Origin: Hyphomicrobium sp.
Lineage (GTDB): Bacteria; Pseudomonadota; Alphaproteobacteria; Rhizobiales; Hyphomicrobiaceae
Length of the DNA stretch: 64,000 bases
Direction: 5' to 3'
Assembly: GCF_019744875.1 (NCBI RefSeq)
Contig: NZ_JAIETU010000005.1
Coordinates: 1,026,001-1,090,000 of the forward strand
Below, piece by piece: positions 53,943 to 64,000 of the stretch. The position numbers and the translations under genes were made by a program. The notes beneath the pieces were generated by a model. That model saw only the letters and a list, made by a program, of their open reading frames with translations. It ran no database searches and was not told the origin of the DNA. Each line of letters starts with the position of its first letter. Position 1 is the first letter of the stretch.

Positions 53943-56249
53943 ATGCCTTCGAGACGTGGCGAAGAGCCCCGTGTGATGCCAACCGAGCCTGCGCTGCGTG
54001 TCATCATGCGCCGGCTGCGGGACATCATGGCTGCGCCCGCGGATGGGGGCGTGGCTGCGCCTGCCGATGGGCAGCAGCGGCTCGACATGATCGTGCGCCA
54101 GATCGCGGGCGTGATGGTCGCCGACGTTTGCTCGCTTTATCTCAGGCGCCAGGACGGTTCGCTGGAGCTGTTCGCGAGCGAGGGTCTCAACCCGACCGCC
54201 GTGCACGCCACGATGCTGAAGCGCGGCGAGGGCCTTGTGGGCCGGTGCGCCGAGATGGCCGCGCCGATCAACGAGCGGGATGCCTCCAAGCATCCGGCGT
54301 TCTCCTACCGGCCGGAGACGGGCGAAGAGATCTATCACTCGCTGCTCGCGGTGCCGATCCAGCGCAGCGGCCAGGTGCTCGGCGTGCTGGTGGTGCAGAA
54401 CCGCACGGTCAAGGAATACTCCGACGAAGACGTCGAGGTGATGCAGGCGACGGCGATGGTCGTGGCCGAGCATCTCGTGTCGGGTGCGGTTAGTTCGCCG
54501 ATCGAAATCGCGCGCTCGCTGCAGAAGGTGGTGATTGGTGAGCCGATCTCGGAAGGGATCGCGCTCGGCCATGTGATGCTGCATGAGCCGCGCATCGTCG
54601 TTGCGAAGCTGATGGCGGATGACCCGGCGTTCGAGCTGCGCAAGCTCGAAGAAGCTTTGCACGATCTCAAGATGTCGCTCGACGAAATGCTGAGCCACGA
54701 GCTGCTGTCGGGCGCGGGCGATCATCGCGACGTGCTCGAAGCCTACCGCATGTTCGCCCATGACCGGGGCTGGGAGCGGCGGCTGCGCGAAGCGGTGCAG
54801 AGCGGCCTGACGGCAGGCGCGGCCGTCGAGCGCGTCAAGAACGGCACGCGGGCGCGCATGCTGAAGCAGGCCGACCCGTTCTGGCGTGAGCGCCAGCGCG
54901 ACCTCGAGGATCTGTCGGATCGCCTGTTGCGCATTCTGGTCGGCGCGCCGGTCGGCTACATCAATCCGCCGGAAATGCCGACCGACACCATTCTCGTGGC
55001 CCGCAACATGGGCCCGGCCGAGCTGATCGACTATGACCGGACGCGGCTGCGCGGGCTCGTGATCGAGGACGGCAGCGGGCAGAGCCATGTCGCCATCGTC
55101 GCCAAGGCGCTGGGGATTCCGGCCGTCGGGCAGGCGGAAGGCATCGTCGAGCGCGTGACGGCGGGCGACGCGATCATCGTCGACGGCGTGATCGGCGAAG
55201 TGCACGTGCGCCCGTCTCAGGACGTGGTGTCGGCGTACACTGATAAGGTGCGCTTCCGGGCGCGGCGGCAGAAGCAGTACGCGGCGCTGCGCGATCTGCC
55301 GGCGGTGACGAAGGACGGCGATCAGGTCACGCTGCAGATCAACGCCGGCTTGCTGGCCGACATGCCCCATCTCGCGGAATCGGGCGGGGATGGCGTCGGG
55401 CTGTTCCGCACCGAGCTGATGTTCATGCTGTCGCACAGCCTGCCGCGCGTTGACCGGCAGACGCAGGCCTATGAAGCGATCCTGGACGAGGCGGCGGGGA
55501 AGCCCGTCGTGTTCCGCTCGCTCGATATCGGCGGCGACAAGATCCTCCCGTATCTCGGGCATGTTCCCGAAGAGAACCCGGCCATCGGCTGGCGCGCGAT
55601 CCGCATGTCGCTCGACCGGCCGGCGCTGTTTCGCATGCAGGTGCGGGCGCTGTTGCGGGCGGGTGCGGGGCGCGAGCTGCGCCTGATGATCCCGATGGTG
55701 TCGATGGCGACCGAGATGGACCAGATCCGCGTCCTGATCGACAAGGAGCGCGACATTGCGGAAAAGCGCGGAACGCCGGCGCCGAGCAAGCTTCTGATCG
55801 GGGCCATGATCGAGGTGCCGAGCGTGCTGTTCGAGCTCGACGAGCTGTTGCCGCGCGTCGACTTCGTTTCCGTCGGCAGCAACGATCTCGTGCAGTTCCT
55901 GTTTGCGGCGGACCGGTCGAATTCGCGCGTGGCGAACCGGTTCGACTCGCTTTCCGTTTCGCCGCTGCGGGCGCTGAAGGCGCTGGCGGGCGCGTGCCGC
56001 AAGCACAACGTGCCGCTGACGCTGTGCGGTGAGATGGCGGGGCGGCCGCTCGAGGCGATGTGCCTCATCGGGCTCGGGTTCCGGACGCTCTCGATGGCGC
56101 CGGCGTCGATCGGGCCTGTAAAGGCGATGATCCGCTCGCTGCACGCCAACAAGATGCGGCTTCACGTGGATTCGCTGATCGCGAGCCGCTCGGGCAGCGT
56201 GCGGCGCGAGCTCGAACAATTCGCCGCCGATCACGGCATCGAACTCTAG
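53943..56249 (+). CDS. ptsP: PTS(Ntr) phosphoenolpyruvate-protein phosphotransferase EI-Ntr
   Basis: The 768-aa EI-Ntr starts the regulatory PTS chain ending at PtsN (21.9 kb). An N-terminal GAF domain (about 40-185: [32 protein letters not shown]) is followed by the EI N-domain and the phospho-His loop [19 protein letters not shown]. There His382 is kept, though the usual GGxTSH reads GSGQSH. The PEP-binding barrel follows, with [40 protein letters not shown] and the catalytic Cys in [11 protein letters not shown]. The start is uncertain: ATG 53943 or ATG 53976, the latter with a weak GAAGAG upstream; a GTG at 53904 is less likely. Confidence 0.95.
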   Translation: MPSRRGEEPRVMPTEPALRVIMRRLRDIMAAPADGGVAAPADGQQRLDMIVRQIAGVMVADVCSLYLRRQDGSLELFASEGLNPTAVHATMLKRGEGLVGRCAEMAAPINERDASKHPAFSYRPETGEEIYHSLLAVPIQRSGQVLGVLVVQNRTVKEYSDEDVEVMQATAMVVAEHLVSGAVSSPIEIARSLQKVVIGEPISEGIALGHVMLHEPRIVVAKLMADDPAFELRKLEEALHDLKMSLDEMLSHELLSGAGDHRDVLEAYRMFAHDRGWERRLREAVQSGLTAGAAVERVKNGTRARMLKQADPFWRERQRDLEDLSDRLLRILVGAPVGYINPPEMPTDTILVARNMGPAELIDYDRTRLRGLVIEDGSGQSHVAIVAKALGIPAVGQAEGIVERVTAGDAIIVDGVIGEVHVRPSQDVVSAYTDKVRFRARRQKQYAALRDLPAVTKDGDQVTLQINAGLLADMPHLAESGGDGVGLFRTELMFMLSHSLPRVDRQTQAYEAILDEAAGKPVVFRSLDIGGDKILPYLGHVPEENPAIGWRAIRMSLDRPALFRMQVRALLRAGAGRELRLMIPMVSMATEMDQIRVLIDKERDIAEKRGTPAPSKLLIGAMIEVPSVLFELDELLPRVDFVSVGSNDLVQFLFAADRSNSRVANRFDSLSVSPLRALKALAGACRKHNVPLTLCGEMAGRPLEAMCLIGLGFRTLSMAPASIGPVKAMIRSLHANKMRLHVDSLIASRSGSVRRELEQFAADHGIEL

Positions 56250-56272
56250 AGAAGAAGCTCTCAAGAAGACTC

Positions 56273-57358
56273 ATGGGCGTTATTCCAAAAGAAAAGATCG
56301 GGCGTCTCATCGAGCGTTACGAGACCATCCAGGCGGAGCTGAACCAGGGCGCGCCGCAGGCGACCTATGTGCGGCTGACGCGTGAATTTTCCGAGCTTCA
56401 GCCGTTGATCGCCGCCGTGCGCCAGCTCGAAGCAGCCGAACAGGAGCAAAGCGATCTTCAGGCGCTGATCGCCGACCCTTCGCAGGACAAGGCGATGGTG
56501 GAGATGGCGCGCGACGAGCTGGACCTGCTTGCGCCGCGCATCGAGGAGATGGAACTCGGGCTTCGCGTGCTGCTGCTGCCGAAGGACGCGGCGGACGAGA
56601 AGAGCGCCATCCTCGAAGTCCGCGCCGGTACGGGTGGCGACGAAGCGGCCCTGTTTGCGGCCGACCTGTTCCGCATGTACCAGCGGTATGCGGATATTCG
56701 CGGGTGGCAGACGGAGGTCATCTCCATGTCGGAGAGCGATCTCGGCGGCTACAAGGAAGTCATTGCCTCGATCACGGGCAAGGGCGTGTTCGCGAGGCTC
56801 AAGTTCGAGAGCGGCGGGCACCGGGTGCAGCGCATTCCCGCGACCGAAAGCGGTGGGCGCATCCATACCTCGGCGGCGACGGTGGCGGTGCTGCCGGAAG
56901 CTGAGGATATCGACATCGAGATCAAGGACCAGGACATCCGCATCGACACGATGCGGGCGGGCGGAGCCGGCGGCCAGCACGTCAACAAGACGGACAGTGC
57001 CGTGCGCATCACGCATCTTCCGACCGGTCTCATCGTGGTCTCGGCCGAGAAGTCGCAGCACCAGAACCGGCGGCTCGCCATGCAGGTGCTGCGCTCGCGC
57101 CTGTTCGAATTGGAGCGTGAGCGCGTGGACAGTCAGCGCAGCGAGGCGCGCAAGAGCCAGGTGGGTTCGGGCGACCGGTCGCAGCGCATCCGCACCTACA
57201 ACTTCCCGCAAGGTCGCGTGACGGATCACCGGATCAATCTCACGCTGCACAACATCGATCGGGTGATGGAAGGCGTCGGCCTCGACGAGATCATCGATCA
57301 GCTCATCGCCGAGGATCAGGCGGAGGCGCTGGCGGCGATGCAGGGGCACGACGGTTGA
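56273..57358 (+). CDS. prfA: peptide chain release factor 1
   Basis: RF1 ends translation at UAA and UAG. The 361-aa protein has the anticodon-like tripeptide P-A-T in [16 protein letters not shown] and the peptidyl-hydrolysis GGQ in [19 protein letters not shown] 56273 is 23 bp after the ptsP stop. The frame is open far upstream inside ptsP but with no RF1 sequence. It is followed by prmC, the methyltransferase that modifies this GGQ glutamine, so the two are functionally paired. Confidence 0.97.
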   Translation: MGVIPKEKIGRLIERYETIQAELNQGAPQATYVRLTREFSELQPLIAAVRQLEAAEQEQSDLQALIADPSQDKAMVEMARDELDLLAPRIEEMELGLRVLLLPKDAADEKSAILEVRAGTGGDEAALFAADLFRMYQRYADIRGWQTEVISMSESDLGGYKEVIASITGKGVFARLKFESGGHRVQRIPATESGGRIHTSAATVAVLPEAEDIDIEIKDQDIRIDTMRAGGAGGQHVNKTDSAVRITHLPTGLIVVSAEKSQHQNRRLAMQVLRSRLFELERERVDSQRSEARKSQVGSGDRSQRIRTYNFPQGRVTDHRINLTLHNIDRVMEGVGLDEIIDQLIAEDQAEALAAMQGHDG

Positions 57359-57377
57359 GGCCGCGGCGGGCGGGGCC

Positions 57378-58304
57378 ATGACGGAAACGGACATGAGCGG
57401 CGCGACGCCCACATCCTACGAGGGACTTCAGGCTCGCGAGGCGATCGTGCGATTGACGCGCGAGCTGTCCGAGGCCGGCATCGACGGCGCGGCGCGGGAC
57501 GCCCGCCTGCTGGTGCTCGGCGCGCTGGACATGACGGGGGCGGACCTGCTGCGGGAGCCCGAGCGGCGCGTGAGCGTGGACGGGGCGGAAAAGATCGCCA
57601 GCATGGCAGTCCGGCGGCGCGCGCGTGAGCCGGTGTCGCGCATTCTTGGCGAACGCGGATTTTTTGGACGGGACTTCGTGGTCACGCCTGCGACGCTCGA
57701 TCCGCGGCCCTGCACCGAGACCGTGATCGAAGCCGTGCTGGAAATCGCGGCGCGCGAAGGCTGGCGCGAGCGGCCGATCCGCATTCTGGATATCGGCACC
57801 GGTTCGGGCGCGCTGCTCGTGACGCTGCTGGCTGAGCTGCCGCTGGCCTCAGGGGTCGGAACAGACATCAGCGAACCGGCGCTCGCGGCGGCGCGGGCGA
57901 ATGCGGAGCGCCTCGGCGTCATGGGGCGGGCGGAGTTTCTGGCCCGTCGCACGCTCGACGGTGTGACGGGGCCGTTTGATCTCCTGGTGTCGAACCCACC
58001 CTACATCCCCTCCGGCGACATCGCGGGGCTCGATCCGGAGGTGCGGCAGTTCGATCCGCGCGCTGCGCTCGACGGGGGTGCGGACGGTCTCGACTTCTAC
58101 CGGGCTTTCGCCGTGGACGCGGAGCGGGTCGTGCCGCAGGGGTGGGTCGTGGTCGAGGTTGGGGCCGGACAGGCCGAGGACGTTGCGCGGCTTTTCCGGT
58201 CAGCGGGGCAGCCTGGAATCGAGCGTGAGATCAAGGTGTGGCAGGATCTCGGCCAGCACACACGTTGTGTTGCAGTAAAGATACAGCATTATCCATCACT
58301 CTAA
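57378..58304 (+). CDS. prmC: peptide chain release factor N5-glutamine methyltransferase
   Basis: PrmC/HemK methylates the Gln of the GGQ motif in RF1 and RF2. The 308-aa protein has an N-terminal helical domain and a SAM domain with ILDIGTGSGALLVTLLAE, the catalytic DLLVSNPPYIPSG (NPPY) and ALDGGADGLDFYR. It is 19 bp after prfA. ATG 57378 is the listed start; an in-frame ATG at 57393 (MSGATPTSY) is possible. Confidence 0.96.
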   Translation: MTETDMSGATPTSYEGLQAREAIVRLTRELSEAGIDGAARDARLLVLGALDMTGADLLREPERRVSVDGAEKIASMAVRRRAREPVSRILGERGFFGRDFVVTPATLDPRPCTETVIEAVLEIAAREGWRERPIRILDIGTGSGALLVTLLAELPLASGVGTDISEPALAAARANAERLGVMGRAEFLARRTLDGVTGPFDLLVSNPPYIPSGDIAGLDPEVRQFDPRAALDGGADGLDFYRAFAVDAERVVPQGWVVVEVGAGQAEDVARLFRSAGQPGIEREIKVWQDLGQHTRCVAVKIQHYPSL

Positions 58305-58750
58305 AAGGTCTTGGAATCGCTACCAGTCGGGTCTAATGTATGGGGACAGGACACAAGGCCATGCGCAATGGCCGATGACAGCGTTCTTGTTTGTCATTAT
58401 TTCGCGCATGGCGAAGTGCGATATCGGCGGATAGGCGCCGTTGGTGATGCCGCAGGTTCTGCGTGCTCCCGATCCGGGCCTTGGGTGCCAATCGCATTAA
58501 CGCTCCTCCCTTTCGGATATGCTTTGTCGTTCGGGCACTAATTTAAAGATGGATCAGATTGCGGCATCGGGGGCCGCAATGTTCTGATCGGTGTCAACAC
58601 GGCGAGGCCGGGGGTTTTTTTTAGGTATCCGCCGGGCAACCGGTCTAGCGAAGCGCGGCGAATGGGACCGCGGAGGGTCAGTCTTTTTGGACAGCCGCGG
58701 GTTTCGCGCGCGGCACGCAACGATTTTCACAACTGTCGAGAATGGAGCCT
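58305..58750. other. 446-bp gap before the DUF4167 gene
   Basis: No gene is supported; a 76-codon open frame (58311-58541) has no family features. It holds a hairpin GGCCAT-N5-ATGGCC (58357-58373) and the large stem-loop listed separately. The DUF4167 promoter should lie in its second half, as prmC is not followed by a clear terminator. Confidence 0.5.
58552..58589. promoter_or_regulatory. 14-bp stem-loop in the DUF4167 leader
   Basis: GATCAGATTGCGGC (58552-58565) pairs with GCCGCAA (58573-58579) and TCTGATC (58583-58589), leaving a seven-base loop and a three-base bulge (TGT). A T run follows about 24 bases later, at 58614-58622. It could be a terminator for prmC with displaced U tract, or a structured 5' leader of the DUF4167 mRNA. 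Confidence 0.45.
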
Positions 58751-59719
58751 ATGAGGCAGGGACAGCAGAACCGCAGAGGGCGCGGCCGCAACAACAACGG
58801 TGGCGGTGGCAGCGGCGGCGGTGGTGGCGGAAATCACAACCGCAAGGGCCAGAACCCTTTGACGCGCAGCTTCGAGAGCACGGGCCCGGACGTCAAACTT
58901 CGTGGCACCCCCGCTCACATTGCGGAGAAGTACATCACGCTTGCGCGTGACGCCCAGTCGAGCGGCGATCCGGTGCTGGCGGAGAACTATCTCCAGCATG
59001 CTGAGCACTACAACCGCATCATCATGACCTACCGCGAGCAGCAGATCGCGCAGGGCGGCGGCGACTTGCAGAACGGCCAGGGCCGGCCGCGTCCGGCAGG
59101 CTTCGGCGAGCCGGTCTCGATGAACGACGAATTCGGCGACGAGGACGGTGAGTTCAGCGAGCAGGGCCAGCCGCAGGGCTATTCGCAGCCCCAGCAGCGC
59201 AGCGAAGGACAGCCGCGCCACAACGACGGTCCGCGTTACGACGACCGCGGACCGCGCCATGACGGCGGCGGACGGTCCTTCAATCGCGACCGCGGAGATC
59301 GCGGCGACCGGGGTGGGGACCGCAATTTCTCCGACCGCGGCGACCGTGGAAATCGTGACGACCGCGGCAACCGCGATGATCGTGGCAATCGCGACGATCG
59401 CTTCCAGCGGGCCGAGCGTCCGGAACGCGTCGATCGTCAGGAGCGCTTGGATCGTCCGGAACGCATGGATCGTCCGGAACGGGGCGATCGCCCTGAGCGG
59501 GTCGAGCGCGTCGAGCGTCAGGATCGGGCTCCGCAGCCGGATATCGGTGTCGAGGCCGCCGCAGCACCACGCCGCGCCGAGCGCGCGCCGGTGCCACATC
59601 ACGAGCAGCCGGAGTTCCTTCGCCGTCCCGTGCGCCGTCCGCGCCGCGAGGCCGCGGCTGCAGGCGACGACGTCGGGGCGCCTCCCGCGCCGACGCCGGC
59701 CGTGGAAAGCAGCGACTGA
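58751..59719 (+). CDS. DUF4167 RG/RD-rich protein
   Basis: The 322-aa low-complexity protein has a Gly/Asn/Arg-rich N-terminus (QNRRGRGRNNNGGGG). The conserved DUF4167 core (about 40-95) reads TRSFESTGPDVKLRGTPAHI in part, then HIAEKYITLARDAQSSGD and NYLQHAEHYNRI. Long repeats of RGDRGNRDDR and RPERVDRQERLD type follow, then a Pro/Ala tail. RG-rich arms suggest RNA binding or condensate formation, but no function is established. Start ATG 58751 has GGAG upstream; ATG 58742 is in frame. The place after prmC is conserved in Rhizobiales. Confidence 0.88.
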   Translation: MRQGQQNRRGRGRNNNGGGGSGGGGGGNHNRKGQNPLTRSFESTGPDVKLRGTPAHIAEKYITLARDAQSSGDPVLAENYLQHAEHYNRIIMTYREQQIAQGGGDLQNGQGRPRPAGFGEPVSMNDEFGDEDGEFSEQGQPQGYSQPQQRSEGQPRHNDGPRYDDRGPRHDGGGRSFNRDRGDRGDRGGDRNFSDRGDRGNRDDRGNRDDRGNRDDRFQRAERPERVDRQERLDRPERMDRPERGDRPERVERVERQDRAPQPDIGVEAAAAPRRAERAPVPHHEQPEFLRRPVRRPRREAAAAGDDVGAPPAPTPAVESSD

Positions 59720-59748
59720 CGCACACGTCAGACACATCGAACATCATC

Positions 59749-59784
59749 GAGGCCGTGGGATCGCTCCCGCGGCCTCTTTATTTT
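59749..59784 (+). terminator. Rho-independent terminator after the DUF4167 gene
   Basis: GAGGCCGTGGGA (59749-59760) pairs with TCCCGCGGCCTC (59765-59776), with one G-U pair and a TCGC loop, followed by TTTATTTT. It lies about 30 bp after the stop and also faces the end of the convergent MOSC gene. Confidence 0.9.
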
Positions 59785-59821
59785 GTCGCAGGCTGCATCT
59801 GTCGTTCCGGAGCGCCAGTGC

Positions 59822-60592
59822 TCAGAGCGTTACGCTGTCGCCCACGGACAGGTCGCCGTCGCTCAGGATCTCGGCATAGACGCCGAAGTCGGCGTGGCCC
59901 CATTCCCGCTGCAGCGACGCGGGGATTGCCATATCTCGCGCGCCAGTCGCCGGATCGACGTTGGTCGCCGCGCAACGGTCCGTCCGGCTGGTGACGCGCA
60001 GGCGCACGGCCTGCGGGCCTGACGTGCCGATCGCGATCTCGCGGCCGACCCAGTTGAATTCCTCCCACGGCGCCGGCCCGTCGATGACGACGTTGGGGCG
60101 GAATCGCAAGGGATCGACTGGCCGGCCGACGACCCGTTCGAGGTCGCGCAGCGAGCGCAGGCTGATGATGTGGACGCGTTTTTCTTCCGTATCGCTGAAG
60201 CTGTGACCGGGTGCGTGGACGATCCTCGGGCGGCCGCGCAGGCGATCGGCCATGAAGGCGGACAGGAACTGCTCGATGATCTGCCGCCCGACCGGCGCCG
60301 ACAGGTCTCCGCTCGCGACCGGACGCCCGCCGCGCAGGAGCACCAGGCGAGATGTCTGCTCCTCGAAGCGCGCCTCGAGGGTGGCAAGGCGTTCCTCCCG
60401 CTTCAGCGTCAGGAAGCTCGATGGCGGCAGGTAGGCCGGGGCGTCGGCATCGAACCGGGTGGGGCCGTTCTCGATTGCCCAGGCCCGGTCGAAGGGCAGG
60501 GTCTCGCCGGCACCGACGGCGATGCTCTGCAGCGGGTCCGCCGAAAGGCCTTTGACGGGATATCGATAGAGACCCGTAACCACACCCGTCAT
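59822..60592 (-). CDS. MOSC domain-containing protein
   Basis: The 256-aa protein has an N-terminal MOSC_N beta-barrel (VTGLYRYPVKGLSAD) and a C-terminal MOSC domain with the molybdenum-ligand Cys in RCAATNVDPATGARD (about residue 207). This layout is that of mARC/YcbX-type molybdenum-cofactor reductases that reduce N-hydroxylated compounds. It lacks a fused ferredoxin domain, so it needs a separate electron donor. It converges with the DUF4167 gene and is divergent from clpB. Confidence 0.9.
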   Translation of the reverse strand: MTGVVTGLYRYPVKGLSADPLQSIAVGAGETLPFDRAWAIENGPTRFDADAPAYLPPSSFLTLKREERLATLEARFEEQTSRLVLLRGGRPVASGDLSAPVGRQIIEQFLSAFMADRLRGRPRIVHAPGHSFSDTEEKRVHIISLRSLRDLERVVGRPVDPLRFRPNVVIDGPAPWEEFNWVGREIAIGTSGPQAVRLRVTSRTDRCAATNVDPATGARDMAIPASLQREWGHADFGVYAEILSDGDLSVGDSVTL

Positions 60593-60666
60593 TCGTGCGC
60601 CTCTCCCCTGGCTTGTCCGGTATTTTCATACCACGGCGGGCCGGTCCCCGATTATTTGGCCCTCCC

Positions 60667-60694
60667 CTTTATACCCGGCCGGGCCCACCTATAT
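60667..60694 (+). promoter_or_regulatory. candidate heat-shock (sigma-32) promoter for clpB
   Basis: CTTT (60667-60670) and CCTATAT (60688-60694) are separated by 17 bases. The alphaproteobacterial sigma-32 consensus is CTTG-N17/18-CyTATnT, so only the last -35 base differs. It lies about 125 bp upstream of clpB, a classical heat-shock gene. Confidence 0.45.
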
Positions 60695-60818
60695 CAGCTC
60701 CAGGCGGCGGAGGCCGGGCGCCGGTTAGGGCCTGGACTCCGTTGCCGAAGACCATTCGTGACGGCACGACATGCGAGCCTCAGAGGAGGGCGGTGGCGTG
60801 CGCTGAGGAGGTATCGAG

Positions 60819-63452
<2,634 letters not shown>

Positions 63453-63496
63453 GGTAAGCAGCGGGCTGCCGTCAGTAGGCAGTCGTGTAAATGTGG

Positions 63497-63534
63497 AGCC
63501 CTCTCTTCGCGCAAGCGGAGGGAGGGCTTTGCTT
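63497..63534 (+). terminator. terminator after clpB
   Basis: AGCCCTCTCTTCGC (63497-63510) pairs with GCGGAGGGAGGGCT (63515-63528) across a GCAA loop, with two G-U pairs, followed by TTGCTT. It lies 45 bp after the clpB stop and faces the convergent M23 peptidase gene. Confidence 0.8.
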
Positions 63535-63610
63535 ATCCAGTGACTACGGATGAGGGCGCAAAAGTGCGCGCGGTACGCGTGTTTCTGCGGTCGCGGCGCG
63601 CGTGTGAGCG

Positions 63611-64000
63611 CTATTTGCTGGCGGTCAGAACGGGTGCGCGGCGCATCAGGTCGTCGATGCGGAGGCGCTCCTTGTGGAAGGCGGCCAGATCCTTGCCTTC
63701 GAGCTGGCGCTCGCGCGGCACCTCGATCGACAGCGGGTTGACGAACTGGTTGTTGACCAGGACTTCGAAGTGCAAATGCGGGCCGGACGATAGGCCCGTC
63801 GTGCCGATGTAGCCGATCACCTGGCCTTGGCGAACCTTCACGCCGGGGGCGGCGCCGGGGGCAAAACGCGACATGTGACTGTAGGCCGTCTGGTAGCCGT
63901 TGGCGTGGCGAATGCGGACATAGTTACCGTTGTAGCCCTTGCGTCCGGCCTCTTCGATGACGCCGTTTCCGGCCGCCAGAATGGGCGTTCCGGTGGGTGC
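63611..64000 (-). CDS. M23 family metallopeptidase (5' part outside the window)
   Basis: Only the C-terminal 129 residues are present; the frame stays open through 64000. Visible are TPILAAGNGVIEEAGRKGYN, YVRIRHANGYQTAYSHMSRF and the zinc-binding GLSSGPHLHFEVLVN with the H-x-H motif, the core of a LytM/M23 peptidoglycan endopeptidase. The first zinc ligand (HxxxxxxxD) lies beyond the edge. Such enzymes cut peptidoglycan cross-bridges in the periplasm during growth or division. An ATG at 63874 is internal to the domain and is not the start. Confidence 0.92.
   Translation of the reverse strand, partial: APTGTPILAAGNGVIEEAGRKGYNGNYVRIRHANGYQTAYSHMSRFAPGAAPGVKVRQGQVIGYIGTTGLSSGPHLHFEVLVNNQFVNPLSIEVPRERQLEGKDLAAFHKERLRIDDLMRRAPVLTASK

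Noticed and set aside
53925..56264. A 779-codon minus-strand open frame across ptsP, and a similar 789-codon frame across clpB (60780-63149).
   Set aside because: The opposite strands encode unmistakable PtsP and ClpB; the mirror frames are high-GC shadows with no motif.

Overview
The window is a GC-rich chromosomal segment of an alphaproteobacterium, most likely a Hyphomicrobiales (Rhizobiales) member close to Hyphomicrobium. The evidence is the gene neighbourhoods: rnd-lptC/lptA-lptB-rpoN-ptsN, divergent ubiG/lysC followed by ptsP-prfA-prmC-DUF4167, and GST-queG-SDR. A serine-glyoxylate aminotransferase of the methylotrophic serine-cycle type points the same way. The assignment is inferred from gene content, not from any marker phylogeny. 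I see no rRNA, CRISPR array, integrase or insertion sequence; there is one tRNA, Leu(CAG).

Layout. 0-4 kb: ispG, then the zinc operon zur-znuC-znuB, which lacks znuA. 4-9.2 kb: a 1104-aa membrane/coiled-coil protein of unknown function and a secreted VWA-domain protein. 9.2-16.2 kb: infC, probably with an AUC start, then an exopolysaccharide set (initiating phosphoglycosyltransferase, polymerase/ligase, flippase, GT4) with an alpha/beta hydrolase in the opposite direction. 16.4-21.9 kb: a TolA-like coiled-coil periplasmic protein, an SDR, queG, a GST and uppP. 21.9-28.7 kb: ptsN, rpoN, lptB, a fused lptC-lptA and rnd. The usual hpf gene between rpoN and ptsN is absent. 28.9-34.8 kb: an orphan DUF2793/beta-helix fibre-like gene, then a ribonucleotide reductase operon (nrdA-nrdB) behind a cobalamin riboswitch.

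35-40.1 kb is the most unusual part. rraA and a RamB/ScfR-type regulator read leftward. Across a repeat-rich operator region, a tight rightward row follows: an isocitrate-lyase homologue that has lost its catalytic residues, an unrecognised 82-aa protein, a hotdog acyl-CoA thioesterase, and a protein made only of the N-terminal half of MetE. 40.2-41.8 kb is an arsR-arsC-aquaporin arsenic operon with a clear operator. 42-50 kb: DUF3297, tRNA-Leu, an NDUFA9-like protein, DUF2939, a TPR protein, coaBC-dut, cysK and a PDZ/Sel1-repeat protein. 50-64 kb: serine-glyoxylate aminotransferase, ubiG, lysC, ptsP, prfA, prmC, DUF4167, a MOSC protein, clpB and a truncated M23 peptidase.

The strongest points for follow-up are these. 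(1) The isocitrate-lyase-like protein has ATHGH where the family has KKCGH, and it heads a compact operon of unknown pathway next to an ScfR regulator. (2) NrdB has Phe in place of the radical Tyr and Glu as first metal ligand, as in chlamydial class Ic enzymes, and the operon is under a B12 riboswitch. (3) LptC is fused to two tandem OstA/LptA domains. (4) infC has an AUC start. (5) hpf is missing from its usual place.
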